DNA from: Terriglobia bacterium | GTDB taxonomy: Bacteria; Acidobacteriota; Terriglobia; Terriglobales; Acidobacteriaceae | Length of the DNA stretch: 43,107 bases | Assembly: GCA_020073105.1 (NCBI GenBank) | Contig: JAIQFW010000026.1 | Span: 1 to 43,107 of the forward strand | Reading direction: 5' to 3' | Part shown: positions 1-9,254 of the stretch, one piece after another | Numbering within the stretch: position 1 is the stretch's first letter | How the letters are laid out: each line of letters opens with the position of its first letter | Program-made: the position numbers and the translations under genes | The notes under the pieces: model-generated | What the model was told of the DNA's origin: nothing | The model's input: only the letters and a program-made list of their open reading frames with translations | The model's database searches: none

Positions 1-1181
1 GTGTGAAGCGACTGGGTGCCGCCGAGCACGGCTGCGAGGGCCTGGAGCGCGACGCGCGCGACATTGTTCATGGGCTGCTGTGCGGTCAGAGAGACGCCTG
101 CCGTCTGAGAGTGGAAACGCAGCAGCCAGGTGCGCTGGTTCTTGGCCTTGAAGCGGTCTTTCATCACCTGGTACCAAATCTTGCGTGCGGCGCGGTATTT
201 GGATATCTCCTCAAAAAAGTCGTTGTGCGCATTGAAGAAGAAGCTGAGGCGCGGGCCAAATTCATCGACGTCCAAGCCCCGCCTCCGCGCCCATTCCACA
301 TACTCCACGCCGTCATAGAGCGTAAACGCAAGCTCCTGAAGCGCTGTCGATCCTGCTTCCCGAATGTGGTATCCGCTGATCGAGATGGTGTTAAACCGCG
401 GCGTGAACCTCGATCCGAACTCGAACGTGTCCACCACCAGCCGCATCGACGGTTCCGGCGGATAGATGTATTCCTTCTGCGCAATGTATTCCTTGAGAAT
501 GTCGTTCTGAATGGTGCCGGAGATCTTCTTCCAGTCGGCCCCCTGCTTCTCCGCTACCACCAGATACATCGCCCACAGCACCGAGGCCGGCGAGTTGATG
601 GTCATCGAAACGGTAATTTTCTCGAGGTCGATTCCACCGAAAAGAATCTCCATGTCTTCGAGCGAGTCGATGGCCACGCCGCACTTTCCCACCTCGCCTT
701 CACTGGCCGGGTGGTCGGAGTCGTAGCCCATGAGTGTCGGCAGGTCAAACGCTACCGATAGTCCGCCGCCGCCGTGCTCGAGCAGGTACTTATAGCGCTG
801 GTTGGTCTCCTCCGGCGAAGCAAAGCCGGAGAACTGGCGCATGGTAAAAAGCTTGCCGCGATATCCCGTAGCGTGGATACCACGGGTGTAGGGAGCCTGA
901 CCGGGATAGCCGAGATATCTTTCGTAGTTCCAGTCCTGCGGCAGATCAGCCTGAGTGTAAAGCCGGCGAATGGGCACGCCGGACACCGTGGTGAAGCGGG
1001 CATTGTCGTTCTCGTCGAGATTGACGCCGGTGGGCGCGCCTATGGGCCGCTCCGGGGCCTTCTCCAGGGTAGGCGCAAGCGTCTTTTCTGCCCACTGCTT
1101 CTCGGAATCGGAGGGATGGCGTCCTTCAAAGACGTCTGCGATCGGATTTTCGACGACCTGCGGCGGTTTCTGGTCAGCCAT
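1..1181 (-). CDS. Methylmalonyl-CoA mutase, large/alpha subunit (N-terminal part, cut by window edge)
   Basis: This is the substrate-binding half of adenosylcobalamin-dependent methylmalonyl-CoA mutase, which interconverts succinyl-CoA and methylmalonyl-CoA in propionate and branched-chain metabolism. About 393 residues are present and the frame runs open off the left edge. Seen in the translation: [10 protein letters not shown] and [16 protein letters not shown] near the N-terminus, [46 protein letters not shown] and SMTINSPA, and at the edge the family signature GGTQSLH. These are TIM-barrel motifs of the family. The ATG at 1181 follows AGGGGTGA; a second in-frame ATG lies 21 bases upstream (1202). 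The B12-binding domain may be fused further on or be a separate gene; the window does not show it. Confidence 0.95.
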   Translation of the reverse strand, partial: MADQKPPQVVENPIADVFEGRHPSDSEKQWAEKTLAPTLEKAPERPIGAPTGVNLDENDNARFTTVSGVPIRRLYTQADLPQDWNYERYLGYPGQAPYTRGIHATGYRGKLFTMRQFSGFASPEETNQRYKYLLEHGGGGLSVAFDLPTLMGYDSDHPASEGEVGKCGVAIDSLEDMEILFGGIDLEKITVSMTINSPASVLWAMYLVVAEKQGADWKKISGTIQNDILKEYIAQKEYIYPPEPSMRLVVDTFEFGSRFTPRFNTISISGYHIREAGSTALQELAFTLYDGVEYVEWARRRGLDVDEFGPRLSFFFNAHNDFFEEISKYRAARKIWYQVMKDRFKAKNQRTWLLRFHSQTAGVSLTAQQPMNNVARVALQALAAVLGGTQSLH

Positions 1182-1218
1182 GCTCACCCCTACAGCTTTC
1201 ATGATATGGGGAGTTAGG

Positions 1219-1243
1219 GAGACGTAGCAAGCTACGTTTCTAC
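1219..1243. repeat. GAGACGTAGC palindromic repeat, copy A
   Basis: Near-perfect inverted repeat: GAGACGTAGC, two bases, then GCTACGTTTC, followed by TAC. It belongs to the same family as the copies at 11533, 11571 and 32529. It supplies the TAG stop codon of the glycosyltransferase on the minus strand and could also act as a weak hairpin between that gene and the mutase. Confidence 0.75.
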
Positions 1244-2046
1244 GGTCGGACGTTGATGGGGACATCGCCTGCTGCGTCCTTCCCGTGCCTGCGTGACAAC
1301 TCCCACGCCTTTGCATATTTCCACGAGACATAGACTGCGTGGTAGAGGTGCAGCAACAGACCCTCGCGGCCATCGAGGAAGCCGAGGCGAATGAAATAGT
1401 TGTAGGTGAAGGTCAAAAGCGGACGGACGATGATATTGATCAGACTGAAACTCCGGTGACCCTTCGCAACTGCAACCTCCGCCCCCGACGACGAGTAGCT
1501 GTTCATGTGGTCGATATAGCCGCGCAGTGTGGGGTAAGCGTTGTGGACGAGGGCATGCTCGAACCGGCCGGCCGGTCCGTTCACCTTAATTGTCGGATGC
1601 GCCCCGTACTCCTCAAAACGACCGGCACCACGACGGATCAGCCGTAGTTTGGGGTCAGGATAGAAACCGCCGTGACGAATCCAACGGCCAAGAAAAAAGT
1701 TCTTTCGCGGGATCCAGAAGCCTTGCAGCGAGGGGTTCGATTCAAGGGCGGTTTCGATCTCTGCCGCCAATTCCGGCTCCAGTGGTTCATCGGCATCCAG
1801 TTGCAGCACCCAGTCGCACGATGCCTTGTCCATCGCCGAGTTCTTCTGCGCCGCAAAGCCTTTCCACGACTCGAGGAAGACCTTGGCGCCAAACGAACGG
1901 GCAATCTCCAGGGTCCGATCGGTCGAGCCGGAGTCCACCACGATGATTTCGCCGTTGCCGTCGCGCACTAGGTGCTTCACGCTTTCGAGCGTTCCTGGAA
2001 GGTTCACTACTTCGTTGTGAGTGATCAGAACGACGGAGAGCGTCAC
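1240..2046 (-). CDS. Family 2 glycosyltransferase, WaaE/KdtX-like
   Basis: Predicted cytoplasmic-face GT-A glycosyltransferase that adds a sugar to lipopolysaccharide core or a related glycan. It starts with [13 protein letters not shown], continues with [13 protein letters not shown] for nucleotide-sugar binding, and has LQLDADEPL as the DxD-type metal site. The [18 protein letters not shown] stretch and the C-terminal aromatic/hydrophobic part are typical of WaaE-like enzymes of about 260 residues. I chose the GTG at 2046 (268 residues). The longer open frame would start inside the terminator of the upstream tolC-type gene, and its extra residues match nothing in the family. The stop codon lies in a palindromic repeat. 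The acceptor sugar cannot be told from sequence. Confidence 0.88.
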   Translation of the reverse strand: MTLSVVLITHNEVVNLPGTLESVKHLVRDGNGEIIVVDSGSTDRTLEIARSFGAKVFLESWKGFAAQKNSAMDKASCDWVLQLDADEPLEPELAAEIETALESNPSLQGFWIPRKNFFLGRWIRHGGFYPDPKLRLIRRGAGRFEEYGAHPTIKVNGPAGRFEHALVHNAYPTLRGYIDHMNSYSSSGAEVAVAKGHRSFSLINIIVRPLLTFTYNYFIRLGFLDGREGLLLHLYHAVYVSWKYAKAWELSRRHGKDAAGDVPINVRP

Positions 2047-2071
2047 GCGCCAAGGATACCCCGGACCGAAG

Positions 2072-2106
2072 AAAAAAGGCAGTTCTTGCAAAACGAAAGA
2101 ACTGCC
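2072..2106 (-). terminator. Rho-independent terminator of the TolC-family gene
   Basis: On the minus strand a 10-bp stem GGCAGTTCTT/AAGAACTGCC with a 9-base loop is followed at once by a run of six T. It starts 14 bases after the stop codon of the TolC-family gene. It excludes the longest possible start of the glycosyltransferase downstream. Confidence 0.9.
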
Positions 2107-2120
2107 CGCGCTTGTCCGAG

Positions 2121-4193
2121 TTATTGCTGTGGTGGTTGTGGTGTTGGCTGCTGTGGTTGGGCTGCCGGCATGAGGGACTGCGGATTTTCCCGCGGCGCCA
2201 CATACGGCACGTTCGGCATGCGCGTGACCTGGCCGCGCTCAGCGTCCGCCATGATAATTCCGGCATGGTCCAGTAGCAGACCGGTGGCCCGATCCAGTTC
2301 GAGGCGGGATTTCTCATACGCCGCCATTGACGAAACCAAGGTGGATTCCGCCGTCGCCAGGGCAGACTGGTTCTGCAGCACCAATGTGCTGGTGGAAGCG
2401 CCCAGGGCAAACTTCTTTTGTTCCGCGTCCAGGGACTCGCGCGCGAGCCGTACTGCCGCTTGGGCGGACTCGACGCTCGCGCGGTTTTGCTGGACTGAAA
2501 ATTGGGCGTTGCGGACTTCGATTCGAACCTGGTTCTCAATCTGCTGCAATCGCATCTGGGCCTGCCGGTATTCCAGTTCGGACCGTACCTGCGCCGCCTG
2601 GCCAGCGCGGTTGCGTAACGGGATATTCAGCGTGACTCCGACGCCCTTGTCGGGGGCGGTGGAGTCCACCAACTGATTCAGCGTGCTGCCGTAACCGACT
2701 GCGCTGGCGCCCTGGTTATTGGGAGTGCAAAAACCTGAAGCCTGCAGTTCCGGCGGCACATTAGAGCAGAGGTTGGCGGGATTTTGAGCGCCTCCCAGGC
2801 CGGAACCGCCATAGTAGGCAAACAGATCGAGACTGGGCAGCAGCGCGCTACGTACAGCCTTGTTGCTGATCTCGGTGGTGGACAGATTGATGCGGGCCTC
2901 CGCCAGTTCCGCACGATGGCCGAGCGCGTCGTTCACCAGGTCTTGGGTAGGAATAACCTCCTCTTGCTCCGGGAGGCGGACGGTCGAAGTGGGAATAACC
3001 TCGGCATCGGCCAGCTTGGGATCGACCAGAGTCCGGCTGAGGGCGTTCTTCATCAGCAACTGCTGCAGTTGAAGGTTGGTCTCAGCCACGGTAAGGGCTT
3101 GCTGGTCGCTCGCCACGGTGCTCTGGGCGCGAACAACCTCAATGGGTGCCAGACTGCCGATCTGTACCTGTTTTTGATTGTCAGACAGGGTCTTCTGGGC
3201 AAAAGCCAGCGATTCCCGCTGCACTCGTACGTTTTCGTATGCCGATACCAGGTCCCAGTAAATACTCTCGATCTGGTTCACGGTGGTGATCACCTGCAGA
3301 CGAAAGGCAACGTCCGTGATCTCACGGTTGTTCTTGGCAATGCGGATGAAACGCGTATTCGGCGCGAAGCCCAGGCCCTGGAGCAAATGTTGAGTCAATC
3401 GAAACTGGAACCCAGAATTCAGCAATGGGCTCAGGCTGGTGAAAGGACTATTGGTGGTGGTACGGGAATTGTTGAACCCTACCGAAAGATTAGTGCCCCA
3501 CTGAAATCCCTGGGTATAGGAAAAATTGTAGGTGCTGAGATTTTGTGCGAGTACCGGCACACCGACGAAGGAGTTGCTGGCAATCGAATTCGAATGGTCC
3601 CACTGCAGCGAACCCGTGAAGATGGGATCGAAGCTGGAGATGCTCGGACCCAGGCCCAGAGTGGAGCCAACCAGACCGCCAAGGCCCGCACCGGCACCTC
3701 CGGCTCCGGCACTGGTTCCGCCGGTGCCCGAGCCGACCTGTCCTCCGAGACCGCCCGCGCCGCCGCCCGGCGTTCCCTGCACGACTCCGGCGTTTACACC
3801 CAAAATGTTCGCGCCCGCCTTGGCCCGCAACACGTCGGTGTCAGCGATATTGAGGTTGTAGCGCGCAATAGCGATATCAAGATTATTTTCCAGCGCCAGG
3901 GCGACCGCGTCATCGATGGATAGAATGAGCTTGCCGTCGTGCATCAATTCGTTGATGCGCGCCGTATTGCTGAGGTTCGGGGGCTCCACGTGGCGTGGCA
4001 TGTACGGTGCAATGGGGTTGGGAAAATGCGACTGCGGCTTGGAATAATCTTTCATGACGAACTGTTGCGCTGGAGCGGTTTGCACAGGCGTGCTGGGCGC
4101 GGCGTCTTGGGCCAAACCACAAATCGAAAATGTGCCAGCCAGCAGGAAGGCAGCAATCAGCCGGTTAACCGAATTCAAAGTAGGCAAAGGCAT
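2121..4193 (-). CDS. TolC family outer-membrane efflux protein
   Basis: Outer-membrane channel subunit of a tripartite efflux or type I secretion system. The 690-residue product has a signal peptide (hydrophobic LIAAFLLAGTFSICGLA, then QDAAP). It has two outer-membrane-efflux-protein halves of long coiled-coil helices, for example the EIEVVRAQ-like and QVRSELEYRQAQMRLQQIE regions. The C-terminal tail is rich in Pro and Gln. A Gly-rich low-complexity insert (about residues 140-185) lies in the first half and makes the protein longer than the usual 450-500. The start ATG follows GGAG at 12 bases. No membrane-fusion or pump gene is next to it, so the partner must be encoded elsewhere. A good terminator follows. 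Confidence 0.9.
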   Translation of the reverse strand: MPLPTLNSVNRLIAAFLLAGTFSICGLAQDAAPSTPVQTAPAQQFVMKDYSKPQSHFPNPIAPYMPRHVEPPNLSNTARINELMHDGKLILSIDDAVALALENNLDIAIARYNLNIADTDVLRAKAGANILGVNAGVVQGTPGGGAGGLGGQVGSGTGGTSAGAGGAGAGLGGLVGSTLGLGPSISSFDPIFTGSLQWDHSNSIASNSFVGVPVLAQNLSTYNFSYTQGFQWGTNLSVGFNNSRTTTNSPFTSLSPLLNSGFQFRLTQHLLQGLGFAPNTRFIRIAKNNREITDVAFRLQVITTVNQIESIYWDLVSAYENVRVQRESLAFAQKTLSDNQKQVQIGSLAPIEVVRAQSTVASDQQALTVAETNLQLQQLLMKNALSRTLVDPKLADAEVIPTSTVRLPEQEEVIPTQDLVNDALGHRAELAEARINLSTTEISNKAVRSALLPSLDLFAYYGGSGLGGAQNPANLCSNVPPELQASGFCTPNNQGASAVGYGSTLNQLVDSTAPDKGVGVTLNIPLRNRAGQAAQVRSELEYRQAQMRLQQIENQVRIEVRNAQFSVQQNRASVESAQAAVRLARESLDAEQKKFALGASTSTLVLQNQSALATAESTLVSSMAAYEKSRLELDRATGLLLDHAGIIMADAERGQVTRMPNVPYVAPRENPQSLMPAAQPQQPTPQPPQQ

Positions 4194-4444
4194 GCGCTTG
4201 TCTCCGTTAGATTAGGGCTGTTGTAAAGATGACAGTGGCTCTTCTAAGGTCAAGGTTTATTTACGCAAAACGAGCGGCCCAGGTTTCAATTTTGTTCTCC
4301 TCGGCAGATCGCGCTTTGGGCCCTGAACCGTGGGTGGAATGCAATAGTATAGCTGACATGTAGGGCCTGATTCCGGCCGGTCGCGTGGCAATGCCGCGGG
4401 ACGGCCCTGGTCAATTGGCCGAGGGAAGCAGTCAAGCAATCCCA

Positions 4445-5194
4445 ATGCGTAACCTCAAGCTCGTCCTCGCCTACGATGGTTCAGAGTTCTTCGGCTGGCA
4501 AGTCCAGCCGGAATCCGCCACGGTCCAGGGCACATTGGCCTCAGCTATTGGACGGGTCACCGGGGAAAAGGTGTTGCCCCAGGGCTCAGGACGCACCGAC
4601 GCGGGTGTCCATGCCCTGGCCCAGGTGGCCACTTTTGTGATCGAGTCTTCCATCCCGGCTGGGAATCTGATGAAAGCTCTGAACGACCTGCTGCCAGGCT
4701 CGATTCGTGTCCTCGAGGCCAGCGAGGCACTGCCGGAGTTTCATGCCCGCAAGTCAGCAAAGGCTAAGACCTATCGCTACCGGATCTTGCGGACCCCGGT
4801 TTGCTCGCCCTTCCTGGCACGCTATGTCTGGCATTACCCGTATCCCTTGGATGAAAGCGCCATGCGCGAGGCGGCCGGCATGCTCATCGGCGAGCATGAC
4901 TTTACCTCGTTTGCCGCAGTCGATCCGGAGCGCGGCTGCGAGGGAGGGGTTTCGAATGTGCGGCGGGTTTTCGAATCCACGTGGGAACGATCGGGCGATG
5001 AGTTCGTGTACACCGTCCGGGGCAATGGCTTCCTTCATCACATGGTGCGCAACCTGGTGGGGACGCTTCTCCTGGTGGGCAAGGGCACGTTGAAGCCGGA
5101 AGACATCAGGCGAATCCTGGAAGCACGCAACCGCTCCGCCGCTGGCGCAACCGCCCCGGCCAACGGCTTGTACCTGGTGAGCGTGGAGTACTGA
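4445..5194 (+). CDS. truA: tRNA pseudouridine(38-40) synthase TruA
   Basis: Converts uridines 38-40 of the tRNA anticodon arm to pseudouridine. The 249-residue length is typical. It begins with LKLVLAYDGSEFFGWQVQP and has the catalytic motif GRTDAGVHA with the nucleophile Asp at residue 52. The C-terminal GNGFLHHMVRNLVGTLL motif contacts RNA. A longer frame starts 60 bases upstream, but family members start at the MRNLKLVLAYDG point, so ATG 4445 is chosen. GAGGGAAG lies about 15 bases before it. The TGA overlaps an ATG (TGATG) of the next open frame. Confidence 0.96.
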   Translation: MRNLKLVLAYDGSEFFGWQVQPESATVQGTLASAIGRVTGEKVLPQGSGRTDAGVHALAQVATFVIESSIPAGNLMKALNDLLPGSIRVLEASEALPEFHARKSAKAKTYRYRILRTPVCSPFLARYVWHYPYPLDESAMREAAGMLIGEHDFTSFAAVDPERGCEGGVSNVRRVFESTWERSGDEFVYTVRGNGFLHHMVRNLVGTLLLVGKGTLKPEDIRRILEARNRSAAGATAPANGLYLVSVEY

Positions 5195-5204
5195 TGCCGT
5201 GTGG

Positions 5205-5224
5205 CGCGGGCGCCTTCGCCCGCG
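5205..5224. repeat. Perfect GC hairpin between truA and the aldehyde dehydrogenase
   Basis: CGCGGGCG, a CCTT loop, then CGCCCGCG form a perfect 8-bp stem just after the truA stop. It sits in the non-conserved N-terminal extension of the dehydrogenase frame, which argues that translation of that gene begins downstream. It may be a dispersed palindromic element; only one copy is in this window. Confidence 0.6.
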
Positions 5225-5238
5225 TAAACTTGCAGATG

Positions 5239-6813
5239 ATGGCCACGGATGTTCAGGTCGCGGTGCGGAAGGTCGTTTCGGTAAACCCAGCCACGGGTAA
5301 GCTCCTGCGCCAGTTTGAACCTGCCACCGAGGCAGACGTCCGGGCGGCGGTCGCCCGGGCGCGAACGGCTCAGCCTGGCTGGAACGACGCTGGAGTGCGA
5401 CGAAGGATTGCGGTCCTGCGCAGTTTTCAGGGCCTGCTGCACCAGAACAAATCCGAAGTCGCACGGGTGATAACCAGCGAAGTCGGCAAGCCGCTGGTCG
5501 AAGCGCTGCTCACCGAAGTCCTAGTCGTGCTGGACGCCACCCGGTTCTGCATCGAAACCGCCTACAGCTTCTTGCGCGATCAACCAGTGCCGCATGGCAA
5601 CCTGGCGATGAAAACCAAGTCGGGCCGCATCTTGCGCCAGCCCTACGGCGTCGTTGGGATCATTTCGCCGTGGAATTACCCGTTTTCCATCCCTGCGACT
5701 GAGACGTTGGCCGCGCTCGTCACCGGGAATGCAGTGGTACTGAAGCCGTCAGAATTCACTTCGCTGGCTGCCCTGGAGTTGGCCAGGCTGCTCTGGATGG
5801 CGGGCGTACCGGAAGATGTTTTCCAGGTGGTCGTCGGTGATGGAATTGCAGGCTCGGCGTTGCTCAATTCGGAAATTGACAAGCTGATCTTCACCGGAAG
5901 CGTCGCCACCGGGAAGCGTATCGCTCAGGCTGCGGCGGCTCGAATACTCCCGGTGGTGCTGGAGCTTGGGGGAAAGGACCCCATGCTGGTGCTGGACGAC
6001 GCTAACGTTGAGGTCGCATCCAGCGGAGCAGTTTGGGGTGCTTTCATGAATGCCGGAGAGGCTTGTCTTTCGATCGAGCGCTGCTACGTACATCGCAGCC
6101 TGTACCAGCAGTTCGTCGAGACCTGTGCATGCAAGGCCAAGCAACTGAAAGTGGGCAACGGAATGGATTCGGAAACCGATGTAGGGCCGATGATCCATGA
6201 GCGCCAGCTGAGGATTGTGGAATCGCAGGTCAAAGATGCCGTTTCGCGCGGTGCGCGGGTGTTGAGCGGTGGCGCACGTTTGGAGAAACTCGGACCCAAC
6301 TTCTATGCTCCCACGGTGCTTGCCGACGTCACCCACGACATGCAGATCATGCGCGAGGAGACGTTTGGGCCCGTGCTCCCCGTCATGCCTTTCGATAGCG
6401 ACGAACAGGCGGTTACCCTGGCGAATGACTCCGACTACGGTCTTGGGGCCAGCGTCTGGACTCGCGATCGCGCCCGTGGCGAGGCGCTGGCCAAACGCAT
6501 CCAGGCCGGGACGGTGATGATCAACGATGCGGTCTCCTGCTTTGGCATCAGCGAGGCCCTGCATGGCGGCGTGAAGGCGAGCGGACTGGGCCGCTCCCAC
6601 GGGCACTTTGGACTGGAAGAAATGGTTCGAGTGAAATATCTCGACGTTGACCTTTTGGGCGGCGTCAAGAAGTCGTGGTGGTACGGGTACGGAGAAAAGT
6701 TCAAGCGGCAAATGGAAGGGCTTGTCGATATGATGTTCGCCCGTAAGTGGACCGAGCGTCTGCGAGGCACACTACTCACGGTGGGAACATTCCGGCTTAA
6801 GGGGAAACTCTAG
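5239..6813 (+). CDS. NAD(P)+-dependent aldehyde dehydrogenase (ALDH superfamily)
   Basis: Oxidises an aldehyde to the acid; the closest style is the succinate-semialdehyde/broad-range group, but the substrate is not deducible. Counted from ATG 5239 (524 residues), the general base is Glu242 in LELGGKDP and the nucleophile is Cys276 in NAGEACLSIER, with the canonical 34-residue spacing. GIISPWNYPFSIP carries the oxyanion Asn, VVLKPSEFT the cofactor Lys, and FTGSVATGKRI the Rossmann loop. The C-terminal 60 or so residues (RVKYLDVDLLGG onward) extend past the usual end and carry hydrophobic/basic stretches that may attach it to the membrane. The frame is open from 5194, overlapping the truA stop, but the extra 15 residues are non-conserved and encode a hairpin. 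ATG 5236 is equally possible. Confidence 0.92.
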   Translation: MATDVQVAVRKVVSVNPATGKLLRQFEPATEADVRAAVARARTAQPGWNDAGVRRRIAVLRSFQGLLHQNKSEVARVITSEVGKPLVEALLTEVLVVLDATRFCIETAYSFLRDQPVPHGNLAMKTKSGRILRQPYGVVGIISPWNYPFSIPATETLAALVTGNAVVLKPSEFTSLAALELARLLWMAGVPEDVFQVVVGDGIAGSALLNSEIDKLIFTGSVATGKRIAQAAAARILPVVLELGGKDPMLVLDDANVEVASSGAVWGAFMNAGEACLSIERCYVHRSLYQQFVETCACKAKQLKVGNGMDSETDVGPMIHERQLRIVESQVKDAVSRGARVLSGGARLEKLGPNFYAPTVLADVTHDMQIMREETFGPVLPVMPFDSDEQAVTLANDSDYGLGASVWTRDRARGEALAKRIQAGTVMINDAVSCFGISEALHGGVKASGLGRSHGHFGLEEMVRVKYLDVDLLGGVKKSWWYGYGEKFKRQMEGLVDMMFARKWTERLRGTLLTVGTFRLKGKL

Positions 6814-6814
6814 A

Positions 6815-7291
6815 ATGGCGACTGATCCAAGACGTGAATTGTTGCGCCACACGCTGGCTACGCTCGCTTACCGTGGCGCAAAAACCGTGCACAACGCTCC
6901 GGCAACCTTTGCCGAGTTCAGCGGTGCCGGGCGGACTCCAGCGCAGATCCTGGCACACCTTGGCGACCTGCTGGATTGGGCACTTTCCATGGCGGACGGA
7001 AGCCGCCAATGGCACGACTCGAAGCCGCTTCCCTGGGAGCAAGAGGGGGCGCGCTTCTTCGCGGCACTGAAGAAGTTCGACGACTACCTGGCTTCCGAGC
7101 AACCGCTCCAGGCCCCGATAGAAAGGCTTTTCCAGGGGCCGATTGCCGATGCGCTGACTCACGTGGGGCAGCTTGCCATGATGCGGCGGCTCGCCGGTGC
7201 GCCGATTATCGGCGAAAACTACTTTGTTGCTGATATTGCAGTTGGCCGCGTGGGCGCAGAACAACCGCCGCCGAAGAAGCCGTTTGCCTGA
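6815..7291 (+). CDS. DinB-like four-helix protein
   Basis: The 158-residue helical protein fits the DinB/YfiT-like metal-binding superfamily. A helix ILAHLGDLLDWAL provides one His with nearby acids, and THVGQLAMMRRLAGAP provides the second His pattern near the C-terminus, as in DinB_2 members. Such proteins often act as thiol-dependent transferases or have unknown roles; the sequence does not say which. The ATG is one base after the dehydrogenase stop, so the two genes are co-transcribed. GGGG about 11 bases upstream is the only ribosome-binding candidate. Confidence 0.7.
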   Translation: MATDPRRELLRHTLATLAYRGAKTVHNAPATFAEFSGAGRTPAQILAHLGDLLDWALSMADGSRQWHDSKPLPWEQEGARFFAALKKFDDYLASEQPLQAPIERLFQGPIADALTHVGQLAMMRRLAGAPIIGENYFVADIAVGRVGAEQPPPKKPFA

Positions 7292-7386
7292 ACGCCGCAT
7301 GGCATCCCGCCGAAGGCTTCGAGTAGAATGAAAAGTTCGCAGCCGAATCCTGCGGCCATCCGGCCGCTCCGACGAGGGTAGATTCC

Positions 7387-7722
7387 TTGGCCACAACCGC
7401 AGCCTCCGGAACGCAGACTCCTCCGCAGCTTCCTCATCACAAGGTCAAGATCAAGAAGCCGGGGCAGCGTGCCTGCAACGAGAAGGATGCCAAGGGAAAG
7501 TTCTGCGGCGGGCATCTCAAGCGCTGGTTCTACACTACGGACGTGCTGGAACAGGCTTGTGGTGACGTAGAGAAGGCCTGGGGCCACGATGCCGAGGTTT
7601 ATCGCTGCGAACATTGCAAGACGCTCTATCTGCCAAACCCCGAAGCGGCAGGCGGTTTGAACGTGGCTGGGCCGGGCCAGACGTCAGTTTTTGGCCTGAC
7701 GATACCGGGGAAAGAGAAGTGA
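7387..7722 (+). CDS. Small conserved-looking protein with Cys pairs (possible zinc ribbon)
   Basis: I do not recognise this 111-residue protein. It is rich in Lys/His at the N-terminus and has Cys in RACNEKDAKGKFCGGH and in the knuckle YRCEHCKTLYLP. These four cysteines could hold one metal ion. The GKFCGGHLKRWFY region reads like a compact folded core, and the last 30 residues are Gly/Pro-rich. The start is a TTG preceded by GAGGGTAG; no ATG lies early in the frame. It sits between the DinB-like gene and the isopropylmalate-synthase-like gene, 95 bases after the former. Coding bias and the sensible start support it being real. Confidence 0.68.
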   Translation: MATTAASGTQTPPQLPHHKVKIKKPGQRACNEKDAKGKFCGGHLKRWFYTTDVLEQACGDVEKAWGHDAEVYRCEHCKTLYLPNPEAAGGLNVAGPGQTSVFGLTIPGKEK

Positions 7723-7727
7723 ACCAT

Positions 7728-7766
7728 TGTCATCCTGAGGTCGCCGCTTTTGCGAACGAAGGATCT
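7728..7766. repeat. TGTCATCCTGAG...GAAGGATC element, short degenerate copy
   Basis: Outer arms TGTCATCCTGAG and GAAGGATCT enclose a short GC-rich core with a small GCCGC/GCGAAC near-hairpin. The two longer copies are at 9096 and 9255. It lies a few bases after the stop of the small Cys protein. Confidence 0.75.
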
Positions 7767-7810
7767 GGGCGAGTGACCGCGCGCGATCGCGATTTACAGC
7801 GATCGCAATA

Positions 7811-9079
7811 ATGCGCGACACGAGCATCCTTTGCATGAAATCTTCCGAACTCATCTACGACTGGAACCGGGTACATCCCGCGTCATTGCGGCCCATGGGC
7901 CATGTGTTGCTCAACGATGAGACCCTGCGCGACGGCCTGCAGTCGCCTTCGGTTCGCGACCCGTCCATCGAGGAAAAGCTTGAAATCCTGCATCTGATGG
8001 AAGTGCTGGGTATCAACTCGCTCGATCTTGGTCTGCCCGGCGCAGGTTCGCGCGCGGTGGAATCCACGGAGGCGCTGGCCCGCGAGATCGTGCGGCAGAA
8101 GATGAAGATCAGGGCCAACTGTGCCGCCCGCACTCATCAGAATGACATCCGGCCCATCGCCGAGATTGTGCAGCGCACCGGGCTGAACATCGAAGTCGCG
8201 ATGTTTCTCGGATCAAGCCCCATTCGCCGCTATACAGAGGGTTGGACCGACGATTTCCTGCTCCAGACCACTGAAAGCGCTGTGAAGTACGGCGTGTCAC
8301 TGGGGCTCGGCGTGATGTATGTGACCGAGGACACGACCCGCTGCGATCCGGATATGGTACGCCGCCTGTATTCGACAGCGATCAATTGTGGTGCACGGGC
8401 GATTGTGCTTTGCGACACCGCTGGACACGCCACACCGATGGGAACCTTTGCTCTGGTGAAATTTGTCATGGACGAGGTGGTGAAGCCCTCCGGAGAGAAG
8501 GTCCGGGTGGATTGGCATGGCCACTGTGACCGTGGCCTCGCTATTGCTAACTCGATGGCAGCTCTGGTCGCTGGCGCGGAATGCGTGCATGCCACCGCCC
8601 TTGGGATCGGAGAGCGGGTCGGCAACACCCAGATGGACCAGATGTTGGTGAACCTCAAGCTGATGGGCATTCCTCCCTGGGGCGAGCAGGATCTGACGAA
8701 GTTGAAAGATTATTGCCAGGTGGTTTCTCGATCCACCGGCGTACCCATTCCCGTCAACTATCCCGTGGTCGGCGAAGATGCCTTCCGCACTGCTACAGGT
8801 GTCCATGCCGCAGCGGTCATCAAAGCCTACAAGAAAGATGACATCGAACTGGCGAACACGGTGTACTCGGGCGTGCCGTCGCACGTGTTTGGATTGCAAC
8901 AGGTGATCGACATCGGCCCCATGAGCGGCAAGTCGAACATTCTCTTCTGGCTGGAGCGCCGCGGGATTCCCGCCTCTGATGATGTAGTCGAGCGTATCTA
9001 CGGACGCGCCAAAGCGTCTGACCATACCCTTAGCGAGGCCGAAATTCTGGAGTGCGTGGAGAGCGCTAAGGCGCACTAA
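7811..9079 (+). CDS. HMGL-like acyl-CoA synthase/lyase, 2-isopropylmalate synthase family
   Basis: TIM-barrel enzyme of the DRE-TIM metallolyase family, which joins acetyl-CoA to a 2-oxo acid or splits an HMG-type product. NDETLRDGLQSPSVRDP carries the catalytic Arg and metal Asp. WHGHCDRGLAIANSMAAL supplies the two metal His, and ALGIGERVGNTQMDQM is the LeuA-type signature. The GEDAFRTATGVHAAAV segment matches the accessory region of LeuA/homocitrate synthase. At 422 residues it lacks the roughly 130-residue LeuA regulatory domain, so leucine feedback is unlikely. It could be an isopropylmalate, citramalate or homocitrate synthase. An alternative ATG at 7835 is possible; neither start has a clear ribosome-binding site, perhaps because a repeat was inserted upstream. 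Confidence 0.85.
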   Translation: MRDTSILCMKSSELIYDWNRVHPASLRPMGHVLLNDETLRDGLQSPSVRDPSIEEKLEILHLMEVLGINSLDLGLPGAGSRAVESTEALAREIVRQKMKIRANCAARTHQNDIRPIAEIVQRTGLNIEVAMFLGSSPIRRYTEGWTDDFLLQTTESAVKYGVSLGLGVMYVTEDTTRCDPDMVRRLYSTAINCGARAIVLCDTAGHATPMGTFALVKFVMDEVVKPSGEKVRVDWHGHCDRGLAIANSMAALVAGAECVHATALGIGERVGNTQMDQMLVNLKLMGIPPWGEQDLTKLKDYCQVVSRSTGVPIPVNYPVVGEDAFRTATGVHAAAVIKAYKKDDIELANTVYSGVPSHVFGLQQVIDIGPMSGKSNILFWLERRGIPASDDVVERIYGRAKASDHTLSEAEILECVESAKAH

Positions 9080-9095
9080 ACACCTTTTACCCTCT

Positions 9096-9156
9096 TGTCA
9101 TCCTGAGCGCAGTAGATCGATTCGCTCGCGAATCGATCTACGAAGTCGAAGGATCC
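9096..9156. repeat. TGTCATCCTGAG...GAAGGATC element, long copy, forward
   Basis: Arms TGTCATCCTGAGCG and AGTCGAAGGATC enclose a perfect 14-bp hairpin (9112-9125 with 9128-9141) with only two bases between the arms. The gap from 9080 to 9384 contains this copy, an inverted copy at 9255, and about 100 bases between them in which I see no gene. Confidence 0.88.
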
Positions 9157-9254
9157 CTACTCTGTGAACGGCTCCTCTGGAGGCTCAGGGAATCCTCACG
9201 ATGCTGGCGTCTCGCGAAGCAAACTCCCGAGCCGCCGGCGTGATCTAGCAACAA

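Noticed and set aside
2784-3923. 379-codon open frame on the plus strand over the TolC-family gene
   Set aside because: Antisense shadow of a certain gene; composition is Arg/Gly/Val-rich without any domain.
5749-6711. 320-codon minus-strand frame over the aldehyde dehydrogenase
   Set aside because: Antisense shadow; the dehydrogenase motifs on the plus strand are complete.
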